In this document: positions 5,014-10,148 of the stretch, in pieces
Layout of the letters: each line of letters begins with the position of its first letter
Position numbering within the stretch: position 1 is the first letter of the stretch
Source: Erythrobacter sp. 34-65-8
GTDB taxonomy: Bacteria; Pseudomonadota; Alphaproteobacteria; Sphingomonadales; Sphingomonadaceae
Assembly: GCA_002278985.1 (NCBI GenBank)
Contig: NCJP01000037.1
Location: 1-10,148 of the forward strand
Direction of reading: 5' to 3'
DNA length: 10,148 nt
Position numbers and translations under genes: made by a program
The notes under the pieces: generated by a model
Database searches by the model: none
What the model was told of the DNA's origin: nothing
What the model saw: only the letters and a program-made list of their open reading frames with translations

Positions 5014-6426
5014 ATGGAAGATCTCGAAGCAGTGAACCTGGCAGCCGACTGGGCAGACATCAGCCAGGGCCTGCGAAAGGATCTGGGCCACCAGCTCCAC
5101 AGCCAGTGGATCAAGCCGATCGTGCTGGGCGGGTTCGACAAGGCCGGCGGTCTGCTCGATCTCTATCTGCCGACCGAATTTTCCGCCAACTGGGTCAAGG
5201 ACCGGTTTGCCGACCGCCTCTCGCTGGCGTGGAAGATTGCCCGTAGCGAAGTGCGCCAGGTGCGGATTTCGGTCCATCCGGGCCGTCGCAAGCTGCCCGA
5301 GATCAGCCTGGGCGGCGAGATGCGCCGGGCCGCCAACGATGGCGGCGACGGTTCCATGATCACCATCTCGGCCAGCCCGTTCGGCGAAAGCGGCCTGTCC
5401 GCCCCGGTCGGGCTGGACCCCTCGCTCACCTTCGCTGCCTTCGTCACGGGCGAGACCAACGTGCTGGCCTGCAACGCCGCACAGCGCATGGCCGCGACCG
5501 AGCAGCCCCAGTTCTCGCCGCTCTACATCAAGGCCGCTACCGGACAGGGCAAGACTCACCTGCTCCACGCAATCGGCCATGCCTACCTCGGCCAGCACCC
5601 GCGGGCACGCATCTTCTACTGCAGCGCCGAGCGTTTCATGATCGAGTTTGTCCAGGCGCTGAAGGCCGGGCAGATGATGGAGTTCAAGGGCCGCCTGCGC
5701 AGCTTCGACCTGCTGCTGGTCGATGATATCCAGTTCATCATCGGCAAGGCTGCCGCGCAGGAGGAACTGCTCTACACGATCGATGCCCTGCTGGCCGAAG
5801 GCAAGCGGTTGGTGTTCGCCGCCGACCGTGCACCGCAGGCACTGGACGGGGTCGAGCCGCGCCTGCTCAGCCGCCTGTCGATGGGGCTGGTGGCCGATAT
5901 CGCCGCCGCCGACATCGAGCTGCGCCGCAAGATCCTCGAATCGAAATTGACCCGGTTCGCCCCGCTGGAAGTGCCGGAAGACGTGATCGGCTTCCTCGCC
6001 CGCACCATCACCCGCAACGTGCGCGAGCTGGTCGGCGGGCTCAACAAGCTGATCGCCTATGCCCAGCTGACCGGGCAGCAGGTCTCGCTCCAGCTGGCCG
6101 AGGAACAGCTGACCGACATCCTCTCGGCCAACCGCCGCCGGATCACCATCGACGAGATCCAGCGCACGGTGTGCCATTTCTACCGGATCGACCGGTCGGA
6201 AATGTCCTCCAAGCGGCGCGCCCGCGCCGTGGTCCGCCCGCGCCAGGTGGCGATGTACCTGTCCAAGGTGCTGACCCCGCGCAGCTATCCGGAAATCGGG
6301 CGCAAGTTCGGCGGGCGCGACCACTCGACCGTGATCCACGCCGTGCGCCTGATCGAGGACCTGCGCCAGCGCGATGCCGACATGGACGGCGACGTGCGCA
6401 GCCTGCTGCGCCAGCTGGAAAGCTGA
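5014..6426 (+). CDS. dnaA: Chromosomal replication initiator protein DnaA
   Basis: DnaA binds DnaA boxes at the origin and, as an ATP-bound filament, opens the duplex. This 470-residue form has all four regions: domain I (about 1-85, with WADISQGLRKDL and QWIKPI), a short linker, the AAA+ domain, and the C-terminal DNA-binding domain. Walker A is ATGQGKTHLL (175-184), with Ala174 at the first position instead of Gly; Walker B is LLLVDDIQF (233-241); the arginine finger is probably Arg286 in RLLSRLSMGL; sensor 2 is NVREL (335-339). The DNA-binding signature GGRDHSTVIHAVRLIEDL is at 433-450. I chose the ATG at 5014 because GGAGAG (5001-5006) is 7 nt upstream; an in-frame ATG at 4957 would add 19 residues but has no well-spaced ribosome site. 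dnaN does not follow, as is usual in alphaproteobacteria. Confidence 0.96.
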   Translation: MEDLEAVNLAADWADISQGLRKDLGHQLHSQWIKPIVLGGFDKAGGLLDLYLPTEFSANWVKDRFADRLSLAWKIARSEVRQVRISVHPGRRKLPEISLGGEMRRAANDGGDGSMITISASPFGESGLSAPVGLDPSLTFAAFVTGETNVLACNAAQRMAATEQPQFSPLYIKAATGQGKTHLLHAIGHAYLGQHPRARIFYCSAERFMIEFVQALKAGQMMEFKGRLRSFDLLLVDDIQFIIGKAAAQEELLYTIDALLAEGKRLVFAADRAPQALDGVEPRLLSRLSMGLVADIAAADIELRRKILESKLTRFAPLEVPEDVIGFLARTITRNVRELVGGLNKLIAYAQLTGQQVSLQLAEEQLTDILSANRRRITIDEIQRTVCHFYRIDRSEMSSKRRARAVVRPRQVAMYLSKVLTPRSYPEIGRKFGGRDHSTVIHAVRLIEDLRQRDADMDGDVRSLLRQLES

Positions 6427-6476
6427 GTCGCAGCACGGATTGCGTGAGGATTGCGGCAGGCCTAGAGCTGCGGCCG

Positions 6477-6893
6477 ATGGACCAGTCCCCGCGCCAGCCC
6501 GCCCTGTTTCCGCTGACCCTGGCGCCCGCCGCACTGCGCGGCATGCGCGGTGCCTGCCCGCGGTGCGGTGAGGCGCGGCTGTTTGCCCGCTGGCTCCGCC
6601 CCACCGGGCGCTGCAGCCAGTGCGGGCAGGACTGGACGCTGCACGTGGCGGACGACTTCCCGCCCTACATCTCGATTTTTCTGACCGGCCACCTGATGGC
6701 GCCGCTGCTGATCTGGCTGGTGCTGGAGCAGCACTTGTCGGCCTGGGCCGCCGCAGCGATCATCATCCCGTTCTCCGTGATCGTCATGCTGGGCGTGCTG
6801 CAACCGGCCAAGGGCGCGGTGATCGCGCTGCAATGGTGGCTCGGCATGGGCGCTTTCGTGCGCGAGCGGGCGCAGGACAAGCCCGCCGCATGA
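6477..6893 (+). CDS. DUF983 zinc-ribbon membrane protein
   Basis: This 138-residue protein has a cytoplasmic zinc-ribbon-like start and two membrane helices. Cysteine pairs CPRC (27-30) and CSQC (46-49) frame RLFARWLRPTGR, followed by the acidic pair Asp59-Asp60 and the helix-entry segment FPPYISIFLTGH, the usual DUF983 order. Helices are about residues 65-83 and 89-108, and LQPAKGAVIALQWW (108-121) matches the family's RP.KG...A.QW end. DUF983 has no established function. The ATG at 6477 is used; a GTG at 6444 would add 11 residues and cannot be excluded, since neither has a strong ribosome site. It begins 50 bp after dnaA, and its TGA overlaps the ATG of moeB (ATGA), indicating coupled translation with the adenylyltransferase. 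Confidence 0.85.
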   Translation: MDQSPRQPALFPLTLAPAALRGMRGACPRCGEARLFARWLRPTGRCSQCGQDWTLHVADDFPPYISIFLTGHLMAPLLIWLVLEQHLSAWAAAAIIIPFSVIVMLGVLQPAKGAVIALQWWLGMGAFVRERAQDKPAA

Positions 6894-7657
6894 GCCTCGG
6901 CCCGGACCGCCTCGAACGCTTCGCCCGCCAGATCATCGTGCCCGAGATTGGCGGCGCGGGGCAGGTCGCGCTGGCTGAGGCGCGGGTGACGCTGGTGGGC
7001 CTGGGCGGGATCGGCTCGCCAGTGCTGCAATATCTTGCGGGCGCGGGTGTGGGCCATCTGCGGCTGATCGAGCCGGGGCCGGTGGAGCTGACCAACCTGC
7101 AACGCCAGACGATCTACACCACCCGCGACCTGGGCCATGCCAAGGCGGTCGCCGCGCGCCAGTGGCTGGCCAATTTCGACGCTGGCCTGAAGGTGGAGCT
7201 GATCGACCGCCCGCTTGACCGGAGCAACGCCGCCGAACTGCTCGGCGGGTGCGATCTGGTGATCGACGGGACAGACAATTTCGCCACCCGCCTCGCGGTG
7301 TCGGACACCTGCGTCGCGCTGGGAGTACCGCTGCTTTCAGCGGCCGTCGGGCGCTTCCAGGGGCAGGTCGCCGCCTTTTCCGGGCATCTGGCAGGCCAGC
7401 CGTGCTACCGCTGCTTCGTCGGCGATGCCTTCGATGCCGATGATTGCGACACCTGCGCCGATGACGGGATGCTCGGTGCCATGGCAGGCTGGACCGGCAC
7501 GTTCGCGGCGATGCAGGCGGTTCGGGTGCTGCTCGCGGGCAAGGCCGCGCTGGGCGACCCGCAATGGGGCAAGCTGCACCTGATGGACGGCCTCAAGCCG
7601 GGCATGCGGACGCTGGCCATCGCGAAAGACCCGGCCTGCAAGGGGTGTGGGGCGTAG
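6890..7657 (+). CDS. moeB: MoeB/ThiF/HesA-family adenylyltransferase, probably molybdopterin-synthase adenylyltransferase
   Basis: This 255-residue E1-like enzyme adenylates the C-terminal glycine of a small ubiquitin-like sulfur carrier (MoaD for MoeB, ThiS for ThiF). It has RQIIVPEIGGAGQ (13-25), the nucleotide-binding loop GLGGIGSP (37-44), NLQRQ (69-73) with the catalytic Arg, and DGTDNFATR (126-134). Zinc cysteines are CYRC (172-175) and CKGC (250-253), and Cys189 lies near the position of the family's conserved cysteine. No rhodanese domain is attached. The ending DPACKGC is close to E. coli MoeB, which is why I favour MoeB, but ThiF or a general carrier-activating enzyme is possible, and no MoaD or ThiS gene is in the window. 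Its ATG at 6890 overlaps the DUF983 stop; its stop is 3 bp from that of the convergent sirtuin gene. Confidence 0.87.
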   Translation: MSLGPDRLERFARQIIVPEIGGAGQVALAEARVTLVGLGGIGSPVLQYLAGAGVGHLRLIEPGPVELTNLQRQTIYTTRDLGHAKAVAARQWLANFDAGLKVELIDRPLDRSNAAELLGGCDLVIDGTDNFATRLAVSDTCVALGVPLLSAAVGRFQGQVAAFSGHLAGQPCYRCFVGDAFDADDCDTCADDGMLGAMAGWTGTFAAMQAVRVLLAGKAALGDPQWGKLHLMDGLKPGMRTLAIAKDPACKGCGA

Positions 7658-7660
7658 GCG

Positions 7661-8374
7661 TCAGCCCAAAATCTCCTCCACCCACGCCGGCACCAGTTCC
7701 CCGGCGCGGCCCTGGCGCGATTCGTGGAACCAGTGCGAGCCGTCGCTTCGGTCGAGGTTCAGCTCCAGCGTCCGCGCGCCCAGCTCGCGCGCATCGCGCA
7801 CGAAGCCTGCCGCCGGATAGACTGCGCCCGAGGTGCCGATGGAAACGAACAGGTCCGCCGCGCGGATCGCGCGGTAGATGCGGTCCATCTGGTAGGGCAT
7901 TTCACCGAACCACACCACGTCGGGGCGCAGCATCGGGGCGCGGCATACCGGGCATGGCGGATAGTCCGCCATCGGCGCGTCCCACGAGCTGCGCGTCTCG
8001 CACGACCGGCACAGCGCGCTCTTCAGCTCGCCGTGCATGTGCAGCACCCGGCAGGCACCGGCGCGCTCGTGGAGGTCATCGACGTTCTGGGTGACGATCA
8101 TGAGTTCGCCCCGCCCGTTCTCTCTGGTCCATGCCGCATCCAGCCGCGCCAGCGCATCATGCGCCGCGTTGGGAACCACATTTCCCAGGGCCTCACGCCG
8201 CATGTCGTAGAAGCGCAGCACCAGATCGGGATCGCGAGCGAAACCTTCGGGCGTCGCGACGTCCTCGACCCGGTGCTGCTCCCACAGTCCACCCGCATCG
8301 CGGAAGGTATCGATGCCGCTCTCGGCAGAAATCCCCGCGCCGGTGAGGATGACGATGTTGCGTATCTCTGTCAT
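7661..8374 (-). CDS. cobB: NAD-dependent protein deacylase, sirtuin family (CobB-like)
   Basis: This 237-residue sirtuin removes acyl groups from lysines, using NAD+ and releasing nicotinamide and O-acyl-ADP-ribose. Visible parts are GAGISAESGI (12-21), FRDAGGLW (24-31), TQNVDDLH (95-102), catalytic His114 in HMHGEL, zinc cysteines 122, 125, 141 and 144, and the NAD-binding SIGTSGAVYPAAG (178-190). FYDMRR (55-60) places Tyr56 and Arg59 as the Tyr-x2-Arg pair of class III sirtuins such as E. coli CobB and human SIRT5, which bind acidic acyl groups, so desuccinylase as well as deacetylase activity is likely. The start at 8374 (MTEIRNIVIL) fits homologues; in-frame ATGs at 8383 and 8416 give longer forms, the latter overlapping dapB. 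It is divergent from dapB by 35 bp and convergent with moeB, without a visible terminator. Confidence 0.92.
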   Translation of the reverse strand: MTEIRNIVILTGAGISAESGIDTFRDAGGLWEQHRVEDVATPEGFARDPDLVLRFYDMRREALGNVVPNAAHDALARLDAAWTRENGRGELMIVTQNVDDLHERAGACRVLHMHGELKSALCRSCETRSSWDAPMADYPPCPVCRAPMLRPDVVWFGEMPYQMDRIYRAIRAADLFVSIGTSGAVYPAAGFVRDARELGARTLELNLDRSDGSHWFHESRQGRAGELVPAWVEEILG

Positions 8375-8409
8375 GGCCTGCATCAAGCACGCCACGACGA
8401 GGAAATCCA

Positions 8410-9138
8410 ATGGCACGTATCGGGATTATCGGCAGCGCAGGGCGCATGGGGCAGGCACTGGCGCGCGCCATTGCCGATGCCGGGCACCAGCTCTCGGGCG
8501 GGATCGACAAGGGCGGCGATGTCGCAGCGCTGGCGCAGGCGAGCGATGCCCTGGTCGACTTTTCCGCTCCGGCCGCCCTCTCCGCCAACCTGGCCGCCGC
8601 GCGCGCTGCCGGCATTCCGGTGCTGGTCGGCACGACCGGGCTGGAAGATGCGCACCATGGCCTGATCGATGAGGCCGCCGCGCGCATCCCCGTCCTCCAG
8701 ACCGGCAACACCTCGCTGGGCGTGCAGATGCTCGCCCACCTTGTCCACCGCGCGGCGGAGAAGCTGGGCGCGGACTGGGATATCGAGATCGTCGAGATGC
8801 ACCACCGGATGAAGGTCGATGCGCCCAGCGGTACCGCCAAGCTGCTCGGCGAGGCGGCAGCTTCGGGTCGCGGGATCGACCTGGGCGCCAGTACGGAGAG
8901 CGGCCGCGACGGCATGACCGGGGCGCGCAAGCCCGGCGCGATCGGCTTCGCATCCTTGCGCGGCGGGACCGTCGCGGGCGAGCACAGCGTGATCTTTGCC
9001 GGCGAGCAGGAGCGGATCGTCCTCTCCCACAGCGCCGAGGACCGGATGATCTTCGCCCGCGGCGCGGTGCGCGGTGCGGCCTGGCTGATCGGGCAGGAAC
9101 CGGGCCGCTACACCATGAACGACGTGCTGGGGCTGTAA
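8410..9138 (+). CDS. dapB: 4-hydroxy-tetrahydrodipicolinate reductase
   Basis: DapB reduces hydroxy-tetrahydrodipicolinate to tetrahydrodipicolinate with NAD(P)H in the diaminopimelate/lysine pathway, supplying peptidoglycan and protein synthesis. The Rossmann loop is GSAGRMG (8-14), the next cofactor turn is GTTG (74-77), and the DapB signature is EMHHRMKVDAPSGTA (129-143), with catalytic His131 and Lys135. The C-terminal ERIVLSHSAEDRMIFARGA (201-219) is also family-typical. At 242 residues it is shorter than E. coli DapB (273), chiefly because the stretch between the first helix and VDFSAP (49-54) is compact; all catalytic parts are intact. AGGA at 8400-8403 lies 6 nt before the start. Only 35 bp separate it from the divergent cobB, so its promoter must overlap the sirtuin gene's 5' end. 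nth follows after 10 bp. Confidence 0.96.
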   Translation: MARIGIIGSAGRMGQALARAIADAGHQLSGGIDKGGDVAALAQASDALVDFSAPAALSANLAAARAAGIPVLVGTTGLEDAHHGLIDEAAARIPVLQTGNTSLGVQMLAHLVHRAAEKLGADWDIEIVEMHHRMKVDAPSGTAKLLGEAAASGRGIDLGASTESGRDGMTGARKPGAIGFASLRGGTVAGEHSVIFAGEQERIVLSHSAEDRMIFARGAVRGAAWLIGQEPGRYTMNDVLGL

Positions 9139-9148
9139 CGCAGTCGCC

Positions 9149-9799
9149 ATGACCAAAGACCAGATCTTCGAATTCTTCCGCCGCCTGGCGGAAGACAACC
9201 CGGCGCCCGAGACCGAGCTGGAATATGGCAATGCCTACCAGCTGGTGGTGGCGGTCGCGCTTTCCGCACAGGCGACCGACGTGGGCGTCAACAAGGCGAC
9301 GCGGGCGCTGTTCGCCAAGGTCAAGACGCCGCAGCAGATGCTGGAGCTCGGCGAAGAAGGCTTGAAGGAGCACATCAAGACGATCGGCCTGTTCAATTCC
9401 AAGGCCAAGAACGTGATCGCGCTGAGCCAGATCCTGGTCGACCGGTTCGGCGGCGAGGTGCCCTCAACCCGCGAAGAGCTGGTGACCTTGCCCGGGGTGG
9501 GACGCAAGACCGCAAATGTCGTGCTCAACTGCTGGTTCGGGCAGGAGACCTTCGCGGTCGACACCCACATCTTCCGGGTCGGCAACCGCACCGGCATGGC
9601 CAGCGGCAAGACTCCGGACCATGTCGAGGCCAAACTGGAAAAGCGCGTCCCCGCGCCGTTCCGCCTGGGGGCGCACCACTGGCTGATCCTGCACGGCCGC
9701 TACGTCTGCAAGGCGCGGACCCCGGAGTGCTGGCGGTGCCCGGTGGTGGACCTGTGCAGCTATCGGAAGAAGGTGCTGGAGGCGCCGAAGGGGCGGTGA
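9149..9799 (+). CDS. nth: Endonuclease III
   Basis: This 216-residue DNA glycosylase/AP lyase removes oxidised pyrimidines in base-excision repair. The helix-hairpin-helix LPGVGRKTANVV (114-125) carries the catalytic Lys120, and VDTHIFRV (137-144) carries the catalytic Asp138. Four C-terminal cysteines at 187, 194, 197 and 203 have the C-x6-C-x2-C-x5-C spacing of the [4Fe-4S] cluster. LSAQATD (38-44) is the conserved helix of the family. Length is normal. The ATG at 9149 is 10 bp after the dapB stop, which suggests cotranscription; its ribosome site is weak, so it may depend on coupling to dapB. Along with mutM it makes two base-excision enzymes in the window, on separate units. The gene ends 21 bp before the palindromic repeat. 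Confidence 0.97.
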   Translation: MTKDQIFEFFRRLAEDNPAPETELEYGNAYQLVVAVALSAQATDVGVNKATRALFAKVKTPQQMLELGEEGLKEHIKTIGLFNSKAKNVIALSQILVDRFGGEVPSTREELVTLPGVGRKTANVVLNCWFGQETFAVDTHIFRVGNRTGMASGKTPDHVEAKLEKRVPAPFRLGAHHWLILHGRYVCKARTPECWRCPVVDLCSYRKKVLEAPKGR

Positions 9800-9820
9800 G
9801 GGAATGCACTTCCCAACGAT

Positions 9821-9912
9821 CCGTCATTGCGAGCGACCGGAGGTCGCGCGGCAATCCAGAACCAACCGCGAAACGCCCTGGATTGCCGCGGCCTGCGGCC
9901 TCGCAATGACGG
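9821..9912. repeat. 92-bp cloverleaf-like palindromic interspersed repeat
   Basis: The outer arm CCGTCATTGCGAG (9821-9833) is perfectly complementary to 9900-9912, and an inner arm CGCGGCAATCCAG (9847-9859) to 9878-9890. Between outer and inner arms each side folds its own small hairpin: CGACC-GGA-GGTCG (9834-9846) and GGCC-TGC-GGCC (9890-9900, sharing its end bases with the arms). The centre is an 18-nt loop (9860-9877). Palindromes with CGTCATTGCGAG...GCAATCCAG arms recur between genes in sphingomonads and some other alphaproteobacteria. It is REP/MITE-like with no coding capacity. It may also end nth transcription, though no T-run follows. Confidence 0.8.
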
Positions 9913-9934
9913 CTGTAGGAGGGCGTTACCCCTC

Positions 9935-9962
9935 AAACCCCGCCCCCACGAGATTGGGTTTT
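9935..9962 (+). terminator. Weak hairpin with short T-run between nth and the symporter gene
   Basis: AAACCC (9935-9940) can pair with GGGTTT (9956-9961) around a 15-nt loop, ending in TTTT (9959-9962). An alternative shorter stem is CCCA-CGAGAT-TGGG (9945-9958). It lies between convergent genes and could end plus-strand transcripts from nth, but the stem is short and the loop long. Confidence 0.25.
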
Positions 9963-9970
9963 ATCCAGCC

Positions 9971-10148
9971 TTAAACATCATCCGCCGAGATCATCTCCGC
10001 CTTGTCGATCTCGCCGGTCAGCACCGCCACCGTTGTCGCCACGGCGGCATCGCCGCTGACATTGGTGGTGGTGCGCATCATGTCCATGATCCGGTCCACG
10101 CCCGCCACGAAGGCGATCGTTTCCAGCGGCACGCCGACTGCGCCGAAC
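9971..10148 (-). CDS. Dicarboxylate/amino acid:cation symporter (SDF family), C-terminal end only
   Basis: The last 58 codons and the TAA (9971-9973) are present; the gene begins beyond the right edge. The fragment FGAVGVPLETIAFVAGVDRIMDM reads into RTTTNVSGDAAVAT (25-38 of the fragment). This is the conserved end of sodium- or proton-coupled dicarboxylate and glutamate carriers (DctA/GltP/GltT type): the Asp-Arg of the eighth helix and the Arg...Asn-Val-x-Gly-Asp segment that binds substrate and cation. The final 20 residues form a short acidic cytoplasmic tail. Substrate, whether C4-dicarboxylate, glutamate/aspartate or other, cannot be told from this piece. It is convergent with nth, with the palindromic repeat and a weak hairpin between them. 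Confidence 0.85.
   Translation of the reverse strand, partial: FGAVGVPLETIAFVAGVDRIMDMMRTTTNVSGDAAVATTVAVLTGEIDKAEMISADDV

Noticed and set aside
4841..5035. Upstream open frame overlapping the dnaA start
   Set aside because: It begins with TTG, has no ribosome site and encodes an Arg/Gly/Ala-rich product; probably a shadow of the leader.
4798..6534. 578-residue open frame on the minus strand opposite dnaA
   Set aside because: It mirrors dnaA codon structure in GC-rich DNA, its protein is rich in His, Gln, Arg and Gly with no recognisable domain, and dnaA on the other strand is certain.
8410..9138. dapB as a truncated gene because it is about 30 residues shorter than in E. coli
   Set aside because: Cofactor loop, catalytic His/Lys and the C-terminal signature are all present; the missing part is a variable stretch before the second half of the Rossmann fold.
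1..10148. CRISPR array, tRNA, rRNA, integrase, transposase or toxin-antitoxin genes
   Set aside because: I looked on both strands and saw no regularly spaced repeats, no tRNA-like cloverleaf with an anticodon arm, and no matching protein motifs. The 9821-9912 element folds like a cloverleaf but has no tRNA signature such as GTTC-A or a CCA end.

Overview
This window looks like ordinary core chromosome of a GC-rich alphaproteobacterium, most probably of the order Sphingomonadales. Four things point there: base composition that by eye is about two thirds GC; the gene order ubiB-ubiE // mutM-rpsT-dnaA with coaBC next to it; a dnaA that lies beside rpsT and is not followed by dnaN; and a CGTCATTGCGAG-type interspersed palindrome of a kind common in sphingomonads. 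I see no phage, insertion sequence, plasmid, CRISPR or rRNA/tRNA gene.

Layout, left to right. (1) 1-169, minus: the 5' end of coaBC (coenzyme A synthesis), cut by the window edge. (2) 384-767, plus: a small four-helix membrane protein of DUF4345 type, preceded by an 8-bp inverted repeat that could be an operator. (3) 792-3084, minus: ubiE then ubiB, 4 bp apart, a ubiquinone biosynthesis pair. (4) 3159-6426, plus: mutM (8-oxoguanine repair), rpsT (ribosomal protein S20) and dnaA (replication initiator). A strong intrinsic terminator lies between mutM and rpsT, and about 590 bp of non-coding DNA rich in dyads and GANTC sites lies between rpsT and dnaA. (5) 6477-7657, plus: a zinc-ribbon DUF983 membrane protein whose stop overlaps the start of a MoeB/ThiF/HesA-type E1-like adenylyltransferase. 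(6) 7661-8374, minus: a sirtuin deacylase (cobB), convergent with moeB and divergent from dapB. (7) 8410-9799, plus: dapB (lysine/diaminopimelate synthesis) and nth (endonuclease III, base-excision repair). (8) 9821-9912: a 92-bp cloverleaf-like palindrome. (9) 9971-10148, minus: the C-terminal end of a dicarboxylate/amino acid:cation symporter.

The functions are housekeeping: quinone and CoA synthesis, oxidative DNA repair (mutM and nth, on separate transcription units), translation, replication initiation and amino-acid synthesis. No new multi-gene system is evident. The points that most deserve a second look are a MutM zinc finger that lacks one of its four expected cysteines, an intrinsic terminator that may sit inside the rpsT leader, a cluster of four GANTC (CcrM-type) sites and competing hairpins upstream of dnaA, and the interspersed palindrome after nth.
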